This document shows, in pieces, positions 45,868 to 54,161 of a DNA stretch of 64,000 nt. This stretch comes from Photobacterium rosenbergii (lineage in GTDB: Bacteria; Pseudomonadota; Gammaproteobacteria; Enterobacterales; Vibrionaceae): NCBI RefSeq assembly GCF_003026455.1, contig NZ_PYMB01000001.1, forward strand, positions 1,116,001-1,180,000. The letters run 5' to 3'. The first letter of the stretch is position 1; each line of letters begins with the position of its first letter. The notes under the pieces were generated by a model. That model was not told where the DNA came from and did not search any database. It was given only the letters and a program-made list of their open reading frames with translations. The position numbers and the translations under genes are program-made.

Positions 45868-47049
45868 TTAACGGATTTGAGAAGCCGCTGTATCCAATGC
45901 TTCCTGAACTGTCTGACGGCCTAGTAGGGCATTCTCAATAGCGGCACCTTCAGCGAACCAGTAAGCAGTCATCTCAGGGATGTTCGGCATGATTTCACCG
46001 TTTTCAGCGTTGGTCATTGTCGCTGCAATACGGCTGTCTTTAGATAGTTCCTGCTGGAAAGATTTCAACGTCACAGCACCCAGTGGCTTGTCGTCGTTCA
46101 CTTTCGCTAGACCTTCATCAGTGATCAAGTAGTTCTCTAGGAATTCAACCGCTAGGTCAGTATTCGGGCTAGCAGAGTTGATACCGGCACTCAGTACACC
46201 AACAAATGGGTTTGATTTACCACCGTCCAGTGTCGGGAATACTGCAACACCGTAGTTGATCTTAGATTTTTCAAGGTTACCCCAAGACCAAGGACCATTG
46301 ATGGTCATTGCTACGTTGCCTTTGTTGAATTCAGACTCGGATACTGCGTAATCCATATCCGCAGAGACAACACCTTTCTTAGATAGGTCAACCAGGAAGC
46401 TCAAACCAGCAACACCGGCTTCGTTGTTAATACCGATTTGCTTGCCGTCGAAGCCCGTTTCGGTTTTCTTGAATGCGTAGCCGCCGTTGGCAGAAATCAT
46501 TGGCCATGTGAAGTAAGCATTCTTCACATCCCACATGATGGCTTTCTTGCCCTTGGCTGACATTTGTTTTTCAATCTCGTACAACTCTTCCCAAGTCTTA
46601 GGTGGTTCAGGAAGTAGATCTTTGTTGTAGATAAGTGATGGTGACTCAAGTGCAATTGGGTAACCGACCAGTTTGCCGTCGTAAGTCACCGCATCCCAGC
46701 TGAAATCAACCAGCTTCTCTTTGAATTCTTGAGACGGTTTGATCTCTGTTAGCAGACCTGATTTTGCATAACCACCAAAACGGTCATGGGCCCAGAAGAT
46801 AATATCAGGGCCGCCGCCAGTAGGCGCAACCTGTTGGAACTTAGCTTCCAGTGATTCAGGGTACTGGACGTTAACTTTCACGCCCGTGTCTTCTTCAAAC
46901 TGGCGACCAACTTCAGCCAGACCTTCATAGCCTTTGTCACCGTTGATCCAAATTAGAATTTCACCTTCCTGCATGGCAGAGGCTGCCATCGGAAATGCAA
47001 GAGCAGCAGTCAGAGAGCACAGAGCGAACGATTTCATCACACGTTTCAT
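45868..47049 (-). CDS. Maltodextrin-binding protein MalE, copy 2
   Basis: 393 residues from ATG 47049 ([11 protein letters not shown]), signal peptide ending AASA. It is a clear paralogue of MalE at 38617: [35 protein letters not shown], the [18 protein letters not shown] segment and [11 protein letters not shown]. The same length and many shared blocks point to duplication, but ligand-region differences (IALESPSL versus VAVEALSL) suggest a different oligosaccharide preference. No second MalF/MalG is in the window, so it probably uses the same permease. MalT-type boxes lie 40-85 bp upstream. Confidence 0.92.
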   Translation of the reverse strand: MKRVMKSFALCSLTAALAFPMAASAMQEGEILIWINGDKGYEGLAEVGRQFEEDTGVKVNVQYPESLEAKFQQVAPTGGGPDIIFWAHDRFGGYAKSGLLTEIKPSQEFKEKLVDFSWDAVTYDGKLVGYPIALESPSLIYNKDLLPEPPKTWEELYEIEKQMSAKGKKAIMWDVKNAYFTWPMISANGGYAFKKTETGFDGKQIGINNEAGVAGLSFLVDLSKKGVVSADMDYAVSESEFNKGNVAMTINGPWSWGNLEKSKINYGVAVFPTLDGGKSNPFVGVLSAGINSASPNTDLAVEFLENYLITDEGLAKVNDDKPLGAVTLKSFQQELSKDSRIAATMTNAENGEIMPNIPEMTAYWFAEGAAIENALLGRQTVQEALDTAASQIR

Positions 47050-47089
47050 AGTTGTATCCAAAATTATTTTTATTCGACGTGAGCATTTT

Positions 47090-47133
47090 CCTCCTCCCAA
47101 TGGCGATGAGCATCCTCCCCTGGCCTACGCCCC
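47090..47133 (-). promoter_or_regulatory. Cluster of three MalT-type boxes upstream of malE2
   Basis: On the minus strand, reading toward malE2: GGGGCGTAGG (47133-47124), GGGGAGGATG (47120-47111) and TGGGAGGAGG (47099-47090). The last is 9 of 10 to the MalT consensus. They end about 40 bp from the malE2 start. Confidence 0.75.
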
Positions 47134-47179
47134 CCTATACTTAACTCAACACTGTGAAACTGAACACATTTTGTAGATC

Positions 47180-47845
47180 TTACGATTCGTCTGCTACCTG
47201 TGCCCTGATGATAATAGAACCATTAGGAAAGGTGATATCTCCCAAGCTTCCTTCCCCCTCATCATGGTATGTCACCGAAATATCAGCAAAACCACTTTTC
47301 TGTAATCGGTTGCCAATGATTTCTGGGGAACGAATATGATGGCCAAAATCATGGAACTTTAGACTCTCAAGTGTCCGTACTGGCCGTATACCAAAAACGC
47401 ACCGGCCCATAGGCTTCAACCAAGGACGTATCTGATTAAATAGCCTATCTAAATCATCAATAAAATACAGGACATTAACGGCGATTAAGCCATCTAAACT
47501 GGCTTTAGTTAATGACACGCTCCGACAGTCACCAGAATGTATATCTACTCTAGCCGAGGCTACTTCACGTAACGTTTTTCTGGCCGATATCGCCATATCA
47601 TCGGAGAGCTCTATGCCGAGATACCTCCCTTCAGAACCAATAGCTCTGACAAGATCGATAGATAAAGCTCCGTTGCCCGGACCAAGCTCCGCAATATATT
47701 CACCATTTTTTGGGGCTAAAGCCTCGATAGAGCGAGCAGTAATAAAAGCATTGGTTTCATTCATTTTCGCCGCAACATCTAAACCAAAATCCCCATGGGG
47801 ATAAGCAAGTTGGTTAACGACTTGTCTAAGTTGCTTTTTATCCAT
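47180..47845 (-). CDS. Class I SAM-dependent methyltransferase
   Basis: 221 residues. Motif I is IAELGPGNGALSIDL, motif II region LGIELSDDMA, and DGLIAVNVLYFIDDL follows as the motif IV area; a Rossmann-fold methyltransferase of the Methyltransf_11/25 type. The substrate is unknown. It stands alone between malE2 and the antiporter gene, with no link to glucan metabolism visible. Confidence 0.75.
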   Translation of the reverse strand: MDKKQLRQVVNQLAYPHGDFGLDVAAKMNETNAFITARSIEALAPKNGEYIAELGPGNGALSIDLVRAIGSEGRYLGIELSDDMAISARKTLREVASARVDIHSGDCRSVSLTKASLDGLIAVNVLYFIDDLDRLFNQIRPWLKPMGRCVFGIRPVRTLESLKFHDFGHHIRSPEIIGNRLQKSGFADISVTYHDEGEGSLGDITFPNGSIIIRAQVADES

Positions 47846-47940
47846 TTGAAGGCCCAGTATTTGATAGGTGATTCACTTTTGGCTCTTCAATCATATTAGC
47901 AAGTAACACTAAAACGCTGATTTTATGTAATTTTGAGATG

Positions 47941-47976
47941 ACCCAATACAACCACAGGTCCATGGCTGTATTGGGT
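47941..47976 (-). terminator. Terminator of the antiporter gene
   Basis: ACCCAATACA / TGTATTGGGT with a 16-nt loop. T-run weak. Confidence 0.6.
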
Positions 47977-47992
47977 TGGAGGCGAGAATCTG

Positions 47993-49180
47993 TTATTTAT
48001 CGACGAGCCCTAACTTATTGGACAGAGGTTCAATGGCCCAGCCTTGCAGAACAACCGAGATAAGCACAATAAAGAACACCATATGCACCATCTCTTGCGA
48101 GCCAGCGACCCCAACTGAAGCAGGAATCAAAGCGAAAACGATGGGCGTTGCTCCTTTAAGACCAATGGCAGAGATAAATACTTTCTTTTTGAATGATACT
48201 CTCCTGAATGGAAGGTAGCTCAAAAAGACGGCTAGTGGCCTTGCAATAAAGATAAGTGCAATGGCAGGCAAAATCGCATACAGAACATCCCCGAATAGCT
48301 CGTTCGGGAAGAACTGCAAGCCAAGGATAATGAACATCAGTGCCTGAGCCAGCCAAGATAAGCTATTAAAGAAGTGCTTACTCACCTCTCGGCCACGTTT
48401 GAGTTCATTACCAATAAACACACCCGCCACATAAGAAGACACCAGAATATTGCCGCCCAGTAAGTCACTGCCGTAGGCCGCAATGAAGAAACAGGCCAAA
48501 ATGAAAACAGGGATTAAACCGTACTCTTCGAGTTTGATTTTATTGAGCAGCCACACACAACACCACCCAATCAGGTAACCAGCACCTAACCCAACGATGA
48601 TCTGCTGGACCAGCTCTATGCCAATCGAGAGGCCACTAATTTGCTGGTTAGTATTGACTAACATTTCTGTCAGGATAGCCACCAGCAACAAAGCAACAGG
48701 GTCATTGGTGGCTGACTCAAACTCCAATATCGTATCGGTAGACTCTTTGAGTTTGAGTTTCTTAGATTCAAGGATAGAGAAAACGGCTGCGGCATCGGTT
48801 GAAGACACTACTGCCGCAAACAAGAAACAGGTCAAGAGGTTGAAATCAGTGATATAGAAAAGCAGGCCACCGAAAATAGCGGTGGTAAACAGCACGCCGA
48901 TGGTTGAAAGTACCCCACCCTCTTTGTAAGCCACTTTGATACTGGCTTTGGACGTATTCAAACCGCCCACAAAGACAATCACATTCAAGGCCAAGGAGCC
49001 GATAAATGAAGTCAACGCCAAGTCGTCATAAACAAAATTAAATTCACCATTACCAAACAGCAGACCAACTCCAATAAAGATCAGTAGTGAAGGTAGACCC
49101 AAGGTTTTCGATGGCTGATGAAGCAGGATACCGATGGCAATCAACGCCGCCATCCCTAGCATAATTAATTCTGTACTCAA
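47993..49180 (-). CDS. CPA1-type cation/proton antiporter, short form
   Basis: 395 residues, starting at TTG 49180 because GGGAGA lies 6-8 bp upstream; an upstream start in the same frame has no ribosome site. About 12 transmembrane helices. LLTCFLFAAVVSSTDAAAVF and ILEFESATNDPVALLLVAI carry the conserved DAA and ND motifs of NhaP2/CvrA-like K+(Na+)/H+ antiporters. Vibrio NhaP2 is about 580 residues with cytoplasmic TrkA_C and CorC-like domains; these are absent here, and the protein ends just after the last helix (EPLSNKLGLVDK). Probably a natural short form. Confidence 0.82.
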   Translation of the reverse strand: MSTELIMLGMAALIAIGILLHQPSKTLGLPSLLIFIGVGLLFGNGEFNFVYDDLALTSFIGSLALNVIVFVGGLNTSKASIKVAYKEGGVLSTIGVLFTTAIFGGLLFYITDFNLLTCFLFAAVVSSTDAAAVFSILESKKLKLKESTDTILEFESATNDPVALLLVAILTEMLVNTNQQISGLSIGIELVQQIIVGLGAGYLIGWCCVWLLNKIKLEEYGLIPVFILACFFIAAYGSDLLGGNILVSSYVAGVFIGNELKRGREVSKHFFNSLSWLAQALMFIILGLQFFPNELFGDVLYAILPAIALIFIARPLAVFLSYLPFRRVSFKKKVFISAIGLKGATPIVFALIPASVGVAGSQEMVHMVFFIVLISVVLQGWAIEPLSNKLGLVDK

Positions 49181-49370
49181 TAGACTTCTCCCAACAATAC
49201 AGATGAATAACAACTTGGTAACTCAAATTGTACCATGCGACTGATTGCGTGGAGGCTAATGTTTGCTGACAGTATGAATTTATTAGTAAATTTGATGTAA
49301 CTAAACGTTACCTATTTTTGTGATCTGGTTCTGATTTCGCCATTTCTGACCAACCCGCAGCCAAAACAAA

Positions 49371-49394
49371 GAAGGTCGCATTTCTGCGACCTTC
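49371..49394 (-). terminator. Terminator of the cytoplasmic amylase gene
   Basis: GAAGGTCGCA / TGCGACCTTC with a 4-nt loop, followed by TTTG on the minus strand. Confidence 0.82.
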
Positions 49395-49433
49395 ATTCAC
49401 GTTATATGATGAGCTCAATTGAGCATTGTTTCA

Positions 49434-51248
49434 TCACAACGAGAGAACGATGCTATCTAGTGCATCAACCTCTAGCGTTATTCGCCCTAGGCCGTTTTCG
49501 ACAACCAGCATAGCATCAGTACTTCGATAAAGCTGTTCAACCAACTGATACTCACCATCGGCCAATTGCCATTGGTCTATCAAGGTTGCAGGCAGAGAAA
49601 GCGTCACCTTTCCTTTCACGCTATCAGCAAAGTTTGCGAGCATAATGAGCTTTTCGCTATCATCGAACCGGCTAAAGGCAAACAGCTGATCATCGTATCC
49701 GACACCGTGTTGACGGTTATGGGTATGTAGTTCGAGATATTGCCCCATCAAGGCTGAGCTATTGAGTGAGAAGTTCATCAAACGTTGGTAGAAGTCACGC
49801 AGGTTACGCTCTTCTTCTGTCAACTGACCGCCATCAAACTCACCATGGTTCATCCAGCGTTGATGATGAGGTACGCCGAAATAGTCAAAGATGGTTGTAC
49901 GGGAAGCTAAGCCAAAGCCGGCATCCTCAGCACCGGGCTCTCCTACCTCCTGACCAAAGTAAATCATGGTTGGCGAAGTACTTAGCAGGGCTGAAACCAA
50001 CATGGCAGGTTTACCTTTATTGGCATCTCCTGCAAATTCCGGACTGGCAACCCGCTGCTCATCATGATTATCCAAGAAGTGAAGCATATGATGCTCAATA
50101 TCCATCAACTGCGCCTGAACATCGACGATATCATCGGTTGAGCCCTTGCCCTGCATGACCAACTTGAGGGTATCGTACAAGTCGACCTTGTCGTACAAGT
50201 AATCCATTTTGCCAAGATGAATGTAATCGCGGTATAAATCCGGCTGGTAAACTTCAGCCATCAAAAAAGCATCCGGGTTGACCTGTTTGATGGCAGAGTT
50301 CATATAACTCCAAAACTCTACCGGCACCATTTCAGCCATATCATAACGGAAGCCGTCCACGCCTAGAGCCAGCCAGTACAGGGCGATATCGCGGAACTTC
50401 ACCCAAGAATCCGGTACTTCCTTATCTTGCCAAAAAACAAAATGGGCTGAGTGATCTTGTGTTTCGAAGCCTGCAGGCAGTTCATCGAAATCTTTGCTGC
50501 CATCAGGACGGATACCGTAGTTCACCTTGACGGTTTCATACCAATCATCAAATTCCGGCTTGGCCAAACGTGAACCATTACCTGTCCACTTCGCTGGGTT
50601 CTCTTCAAAAGGCGTCTTTAGCGTAGGGTGCTGCTCACCACCCAGCGGCAAGTAGCCATCTTTAGCTTCAGGTACCGAGAATCGCTCTCCGGGGATGTAA
50701 TAAAAGTTGTTGTCTTTATGGTAAACAACACTGGTGTCATCTGATGCGCCAAAGTCTTCTACACCTTCAGGGTTTGTCAGGCTCTGGTATCGCCTTGCGA
50801 CATGGTTAGGGACGATATCAATAATCACCTTTAAACCATGCTGATGTGAGCGCTCGATGAGCGCTTTGAACTCTTCAAGGCGATTGGCAGGATCAAGGGC
50901 CAAATCAGGGTTCACGTTGTAGTAGTCTTTCACAGCGTAAGGCGAGCCAGCACGGCCTTTAACGACGCTTGGGTGATCATTTTCAATACCATAATCGGTA
51001 TAGTCACGCACCAAAGCATGGTGAGGAACACCGGTATACCAAATGTGGGTTACCCCAAGTGCCTTAATTTCGCTTAAGGCCTTGTCAGTAAAATCAGCAA
51101 ACTTGCCAACACCGTTTTCTTCCAATGTCCCCCAAGGCTTATTCGTCGTGTTGGTATTACCAAACAGACGCGTAAACACTTGGTAGACCACTTCTTTATT
51201 TTGCTTTGTCGTTCGCTCAACGGCGGATGAATGCATAGAATCTGTCAT
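49434..51248 (-). CDS. Cytoplasmic GH13 alpha-amylase
   Basis: 604 residues, no signal peptide. GH13 regions in order: DIVPNHVA (region I), GVDGFRYDMAEMV with the nucleophile Asp (II), FLMAEVYQ with the acid Glu (III), and FLDNHDEQ with the stabilising Asp (IV). A C-terminal beta domain follows (about 510-604). It is expected to cut alpha-1,4 links in imported maltodextrins or internal glycogen. It is the last gene after malM on the minus strand; a hairpin at 51303-51322 lies between them, so read-through is possible. No strong ribosome site is seen before the ATG. Confidence 0.85.
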   Translation of the reverse strand: MTDSMHSSAVERTTKQNKEVVYQVFTRLFGNTNTTNKPWGTLEENGVGKFADFTDKALSEIKALGVTHIWYTGVPHHALVRDYTDYGIENDHPSVVKGRAGSPYAVKDYYNVNPDLALDPANRLEEFKALIERSHQHGLKVIIDIVPNHVARRYQSLTNPEGVEDFGASDDTSVVYHKDNNFYYIPGERFSVPEAKDGYLPLGGEQHPTLKTPFEENPAKWTGNGSRLAKPEFDDWYETVKVNYGIRPDGSKDFDELPAGFETQDHSAHFVFWQDKEVPDSWVKFRDIALYWLALGVDGFRYDMAEMVPVEFWSYMNSAIKQVNPDAFLMAEVYQPDLYRDYIHLGKMDYLYDKVDLYDTLKLVMQGKGSTDDIVDVQAQLMDIEHHMLHFLDNHDEQRVASPEFAGDANKGKPAMLVSALLSTSPTMIYFGQEVGEPGAEDAGFGLASRTTIFDYFGVPHHQRWMNHGEFDGGQLTEEERNLRDFYQRLMNFSLNSSALMGQYLELHTHNRQHGVGYDDQLFAFSRFDDSEKLIMLANFADSVKGKVTLSLPATLIDQWQLADGEYQLVEQLYRSTDAMLVVENGLGRITLEVDALDSIVLSL

Positions 51249-51302
51249 GAAATTAACTCAGTACAAGCAAATAGAATCGATTTAGATAATAGATAAGAGA
51301 AC

Positions 51303-51322
51303 GGGCAGACGACTGTCTGCCC
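51303..51322 (-). other. Hairpin between malM and the amylase gene
   Basis: GGGCAGAC / GTCTGCCC with a 4-nt loop; the minus-strand tail GTTCTCTT is only weakly U-rich. Partial terminator or stability element. Confidence 0.6.
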
Positions 51323-51396
51323 GACATACCCAATGTTCAACAAGGTGAGGATTCGAAGAACACCTTGGCTAGTGGGTATTGTTTAAAACTGCACCC

Positions 51397-52320
51397 TTAC
51401 TTTTTAATCAGTTCGAGGAAGGTGGCTTCAGCAGTGCTTGAACCTGCACGCTTGGCTTCCTCCATCAAGGTTAGGGCTTTTTGCATATCATTGCTCTCTA
51501 CTGCCGCTTTAATCTGGCTGTTATAGAAAGCTTCGCTCTCAGGCAGCATCTTAGCTGATGAAGACGATGCCACACTTGCCGCAGTCGCTGTGGTTATCGC
51601 AGCAGGAGCTGCAACAGGTGCCGCCGCTGCTACTGCAGGTTTTGCCTGGGTAACAACTGGAGTCGCAACTGTCGCTTTAGGCGCTTCACTTGCGCGGTAA
51701 GAGCGCAGCGCTGTTGGCTTCATGTCTAGTTCAAGCGAGCCGAATTTCTGGTGCTGGATAATAGGATCGGTCACCATTGGGCGTGCCATACCTAACTCTT
51801 CAGCGCGAATACGTTCTGGGTGTGGAACCTCAATCTGGCCTTCACGGTATTCAAGCGGTGAATAAACAACCATGTATGGGGTGGTCGCTTGGTTCATATC
51901 AAAGCGCTTATGGTAGCTATTGAGCTGGAACATCGATGAAGGCTTAAATTCAAAGTCCGTCAAGTCATAAGACTCTACGATCTGGAATGTTGGGCTAAGT
52001 AAAAGCACTTTTGGAGCAAAAACACCCGATGTACGCATCCAGCTCTTTAGGTCAACGCGCATACGTTCAACATTTTCAGTTAGAACGAACCCTGCGAAAT
52101 AGCTTTTACCTTCAGGGAATTCACCAATTTGTGAGTATTCATCTACTGCAAAGTCAATGCTGTCACCACTCATCGGGATCCACGCAAACTCACTGTAAGA
52201 ACTACAACAAGCTGGCTGAGTAATAGTGACGTCCTTTACCATTTCTGTTGTTGGGGAAGATGCACAGCCAACAAGCGACGCTGTCAGCAATGCTGCTAAT
52301 GTTAATTTCATTATTTTCAT
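51397..52320 (-). CDS. malM: MalM-like periplasmic lipoprotein of the maltose regulon
   Basis: About 307 residues. The ATG at 52320 follows GGAG closely, and an ATG three codons on (52311) is the alternative. The lipobox LVGCASS gives a lipid-modified Cys, so the protein is a lipoprotein rather than the soluble MalM of E. coli. The centre has the MalM blocks (SEFAWIPM, FPEGKSYFAGFVL, RTSGVFAPKVLLLSPTFQIV). An Ala/Val/Pro-rich linker leads to a C-terminal helix pair (SQIKAAVESNDMQKALTLMEE). It is directly downstream of lamB, as in other bacteria; its exact role is unknown. Confidence 0.85.
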   Translation of the reverse strand: MKIMKLTLAALLTASLVGCASSPTTEMVKDVTITQPACCSSYSEFAWIPMSGDSIDFAVDEYSQIGEFPEGKSYFAGFVLTENVERMRVDLKSWMRTSGVFAPKVLLLSPTFQIVESYDLTDFEFKPSSMFQLNSYHKRFDMNQATTPYMVVYSPLEYREGQIEVPHPERIRAEELGMARPMVTDPIIQHQKFGSLELDMKPTALRSYRASEAPKATVATPVVTQAKPAVAAAAPVAAPAAITTATAASVASSSSAKMLPESEAFYNSQIKAAVESNDMQKALTLMEEAKRAGSSTAEATFLELIKK

Positions 52321-52420
52321 TTTCTCTCCTACACCCATAATGCCGGTTGGGTATATATCTATTTGCTTTCACTAATCTACTTAAAAAAGCGAATAGGTAT
52401 AGAGCCAATTGTGACTGAAA

Positions 52421-52442
52421 AAGGCAGCCCGAGGGCTGCCTT
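52421..52442 (-). terminator. Terminator/attenuator between lamB and malM
   Basis: AAGGCAGCCC / GGGCTGCCTT around two bases; the minus strand continues TTTTTC. Confidence 0.85.
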
Positions 52443-52456
52443 AACAATTTTGTGAT

Positions 52457-53800
52457 TTAGAACCAGATTTCAGTGTGAACACCAACAATTGTTTCGCTAT
52501 CACCGCTGCGGATACCAACGCGTTCAGCACTTGCACGGTCATCAGCCATGATGTGGCTCACGTAAGGTTTGATCTGTGGGCGACCAAAGTAATCAGCATT
52601 TACTGTAAGTGGTGCAGCTAGCTCAAAGTTATAGATTTCACTCTTAACTGCATCACCTTCGCGGCCCCAGTAACCATCTTTACCGTTTTCATAACCGTAA
52701 GAAGCAGTCATCTCAAGACGCAGGTTATCATTTACTTTGTAAGAAGGACGAACAGCGATTAGCATACGCTCAAGATCTTCAGCACCCCATAGCTCGTCTA
52801 GCGCGCCGATGTAAGTGATTTCAGAGCCCATCTGCCAATTATCAGAGATGTTTAGAACACCGTATGATGTGATGAACAATGATTCTGCGTTGTCATCACC
52901 ACCAGACCAACTACCGAAGTTCACACCACGGTTTTGTGCAATACCTTTACCGTAGGCAATGGCTGTTTGAGTCCAACCGTCAAGGCCGTAGTAATCGCGG
53001 TTATAGGTAATAGATGCACCGATACCGTCATCATCGCTGTTAGCTTGAGACATGAATTTCAGGTCAAAGTCAAAGCTACCGCCAAGCGCCTGCACACCGT
53101 AGTAGTACAAGTCGATAGAAGTCAGAGTCTTGCGCTCTACAGGAACTCTCTTACTATCGTCATTGGTAATATTGCCATCACTATCGATAAAGTTGCCATC
53201 TTCATCCTTTTGGTACTGGCCAATTGTGCCATCAGCATCAGCTGAAACTACTGCAAAACCTGCTGTATTTCCGCCAAGCTTAGTTTGGATACCTGCACCA
53301 ACACCTGAAGACTGCTTCCAGAACTCACCAGATAGTAGACCTGCAGAACGGTTTAGGAAACGCTGACCACCCCAAACAGATGTGTCTTCACCTAGGAAAG
53401 AAATACCACCAATTTCAACATAGGTTTCTTTAATTTCAAATTGGCCGTCAAAATGATCTTGTTTCTGGCTACCAGGCGATGAATAAGCGAATGTGTTGCC
53501 ATTACCGTACTCAGAGCGAACAACGAAGTCAGACCATACGCCGTTTCGATGTTCAGTGTGCTTCTTAATAATGAATTCTACTTGGTTTGTACTGTGTCCA
53601 TGTGTACCAGCAGTCATGTAGTCAGGCTTGCCATACTCATTATCTGTTGTCTCACCTTCTACCAAACGGTAGTTCATAGATGCATAACCATTAACGGTCC
53701 AACCATCAGTGACAATATCAGTGGCAGATTCAGCGGCTACATTGTGTGAAGCTAGCGCGGTAAGTAATGCCGCTGCTACAGGTACTAACTTGTGTTTCAT
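52457..53800 (-). CDS. lamB: Maltoporin LamB
   Basis: 447 residues from ATG 53800; AAGGGA lies 7 bp upstream, whereas the frame's earlier start has none. The signal peptide ends HNVAA. The mature protein is an 18-strand sugar porin: NGYASMNYRLVE at the start, VWGGQRFLNR, SGVGAGIQTKLGG, and a C-terminal strand ending in aromatic Phe (VGVHTEIWF). It is an outer-membrane trimer passing maltodextrins. It is upstream of malM on the minus strand and divergent from the GlgX-like gene, with MalT-type and CRP-like sites in between. Confidence 0.95.
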   Translation of the reverse strand: MKHKLVPVAAALLTALASHNVAAESATDIVTDGWTVNGYASMNYRLVEGETTDNEYGKPDYMTAGTHGHSTNQVEFIIKKHTEHRNGVWSDFVVRSEYGNGNTFAYSSPGSQKQDHFDGQFEIKETYVEIGGISFLGEDTSVWGGQRFLNRSAGLLSGEFWKQSSGVGAGIQTKLGGNTAGFAVVSADADGTIGQYQKDEDGNFIDSDGNITNDDSKRVPVERKTLTSIDLYYYGVQALGGSFDFDLKFMSQANSDDDGIGASITYNRDYYGLDGWTQTAIAYGKGIAQNRGVNFGSWSGGDDNAESLFITSYGVLNISDNWQMGSEITYIGALDELWGAEDLERMLIAVRPSYKVNDNLRLEMTASYGYENGKDGYWGREGDAVKSEIYNFELAAPLTVNADYFGRPQIKPYVSHIMADDRASAERVGIRSGDSETIVGVHTEIWF

Positions 53801-53899
53801 AGGAATGTCCCTTCTTATATTTTTATCGTGACTGCTATCTAGCAATCTTTTCGGGACTCATATTCAGCCTTGATACAGTTTTCTACATCCTCCTAAAAC

Positions 53900-53932
53900 A
53901 GGGAGGAGGAGGGAGGATGAGAGGGGCGTAGG
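53900..53932 (+). promoter_or_regulatory. Cluster of MalT-type boxes between lamB and glgX
   Basis: Plus-strand AGGGAGGAGG (53900-53909), AGGGAGGATG (53910-53919) and GGGGCGTAGG (53923-53932). They match or nearly match GGGGA(T/G)GAGG and point toward glgX, 230-260 bp upstream of it, and lie 100-130 bp from lamB. Confidence 0.75.
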
Positions 53933-53953
53933 AAATGGGGTGGAGAGGGGTTC

Positions 53954-53969
53954 CGTGATAAGCCTCACG
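53954..53969. promoter_or_regulatory. CRP-like site between lamB and glgX
   Basis: CGTGA-TAAGCC-TCACG, a perfect 5-bp inverted repeat with the CRP spacing and one mismatch per half-site. It lies 22 bp from the MalT-type cluster. Confidence 0.7.
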
Positions 53970-54161
53970 AAGGTTAGGCGTAAAACTGAAAGAAAATTAC
54001 AGATCAAGAGAGAAAAACAAGAAGCCAGTCACTTTTATTTGAATTTAGTGAAATTATTGGTAACTGATTTTTTTTTAATTTTTTAAGAAAAAAAAACTTC
54101 CCTTGACTGAAAATATTTTCCCGCTTAAATAGCACTTATAAATGTGTAAATTAGCAAAGAG

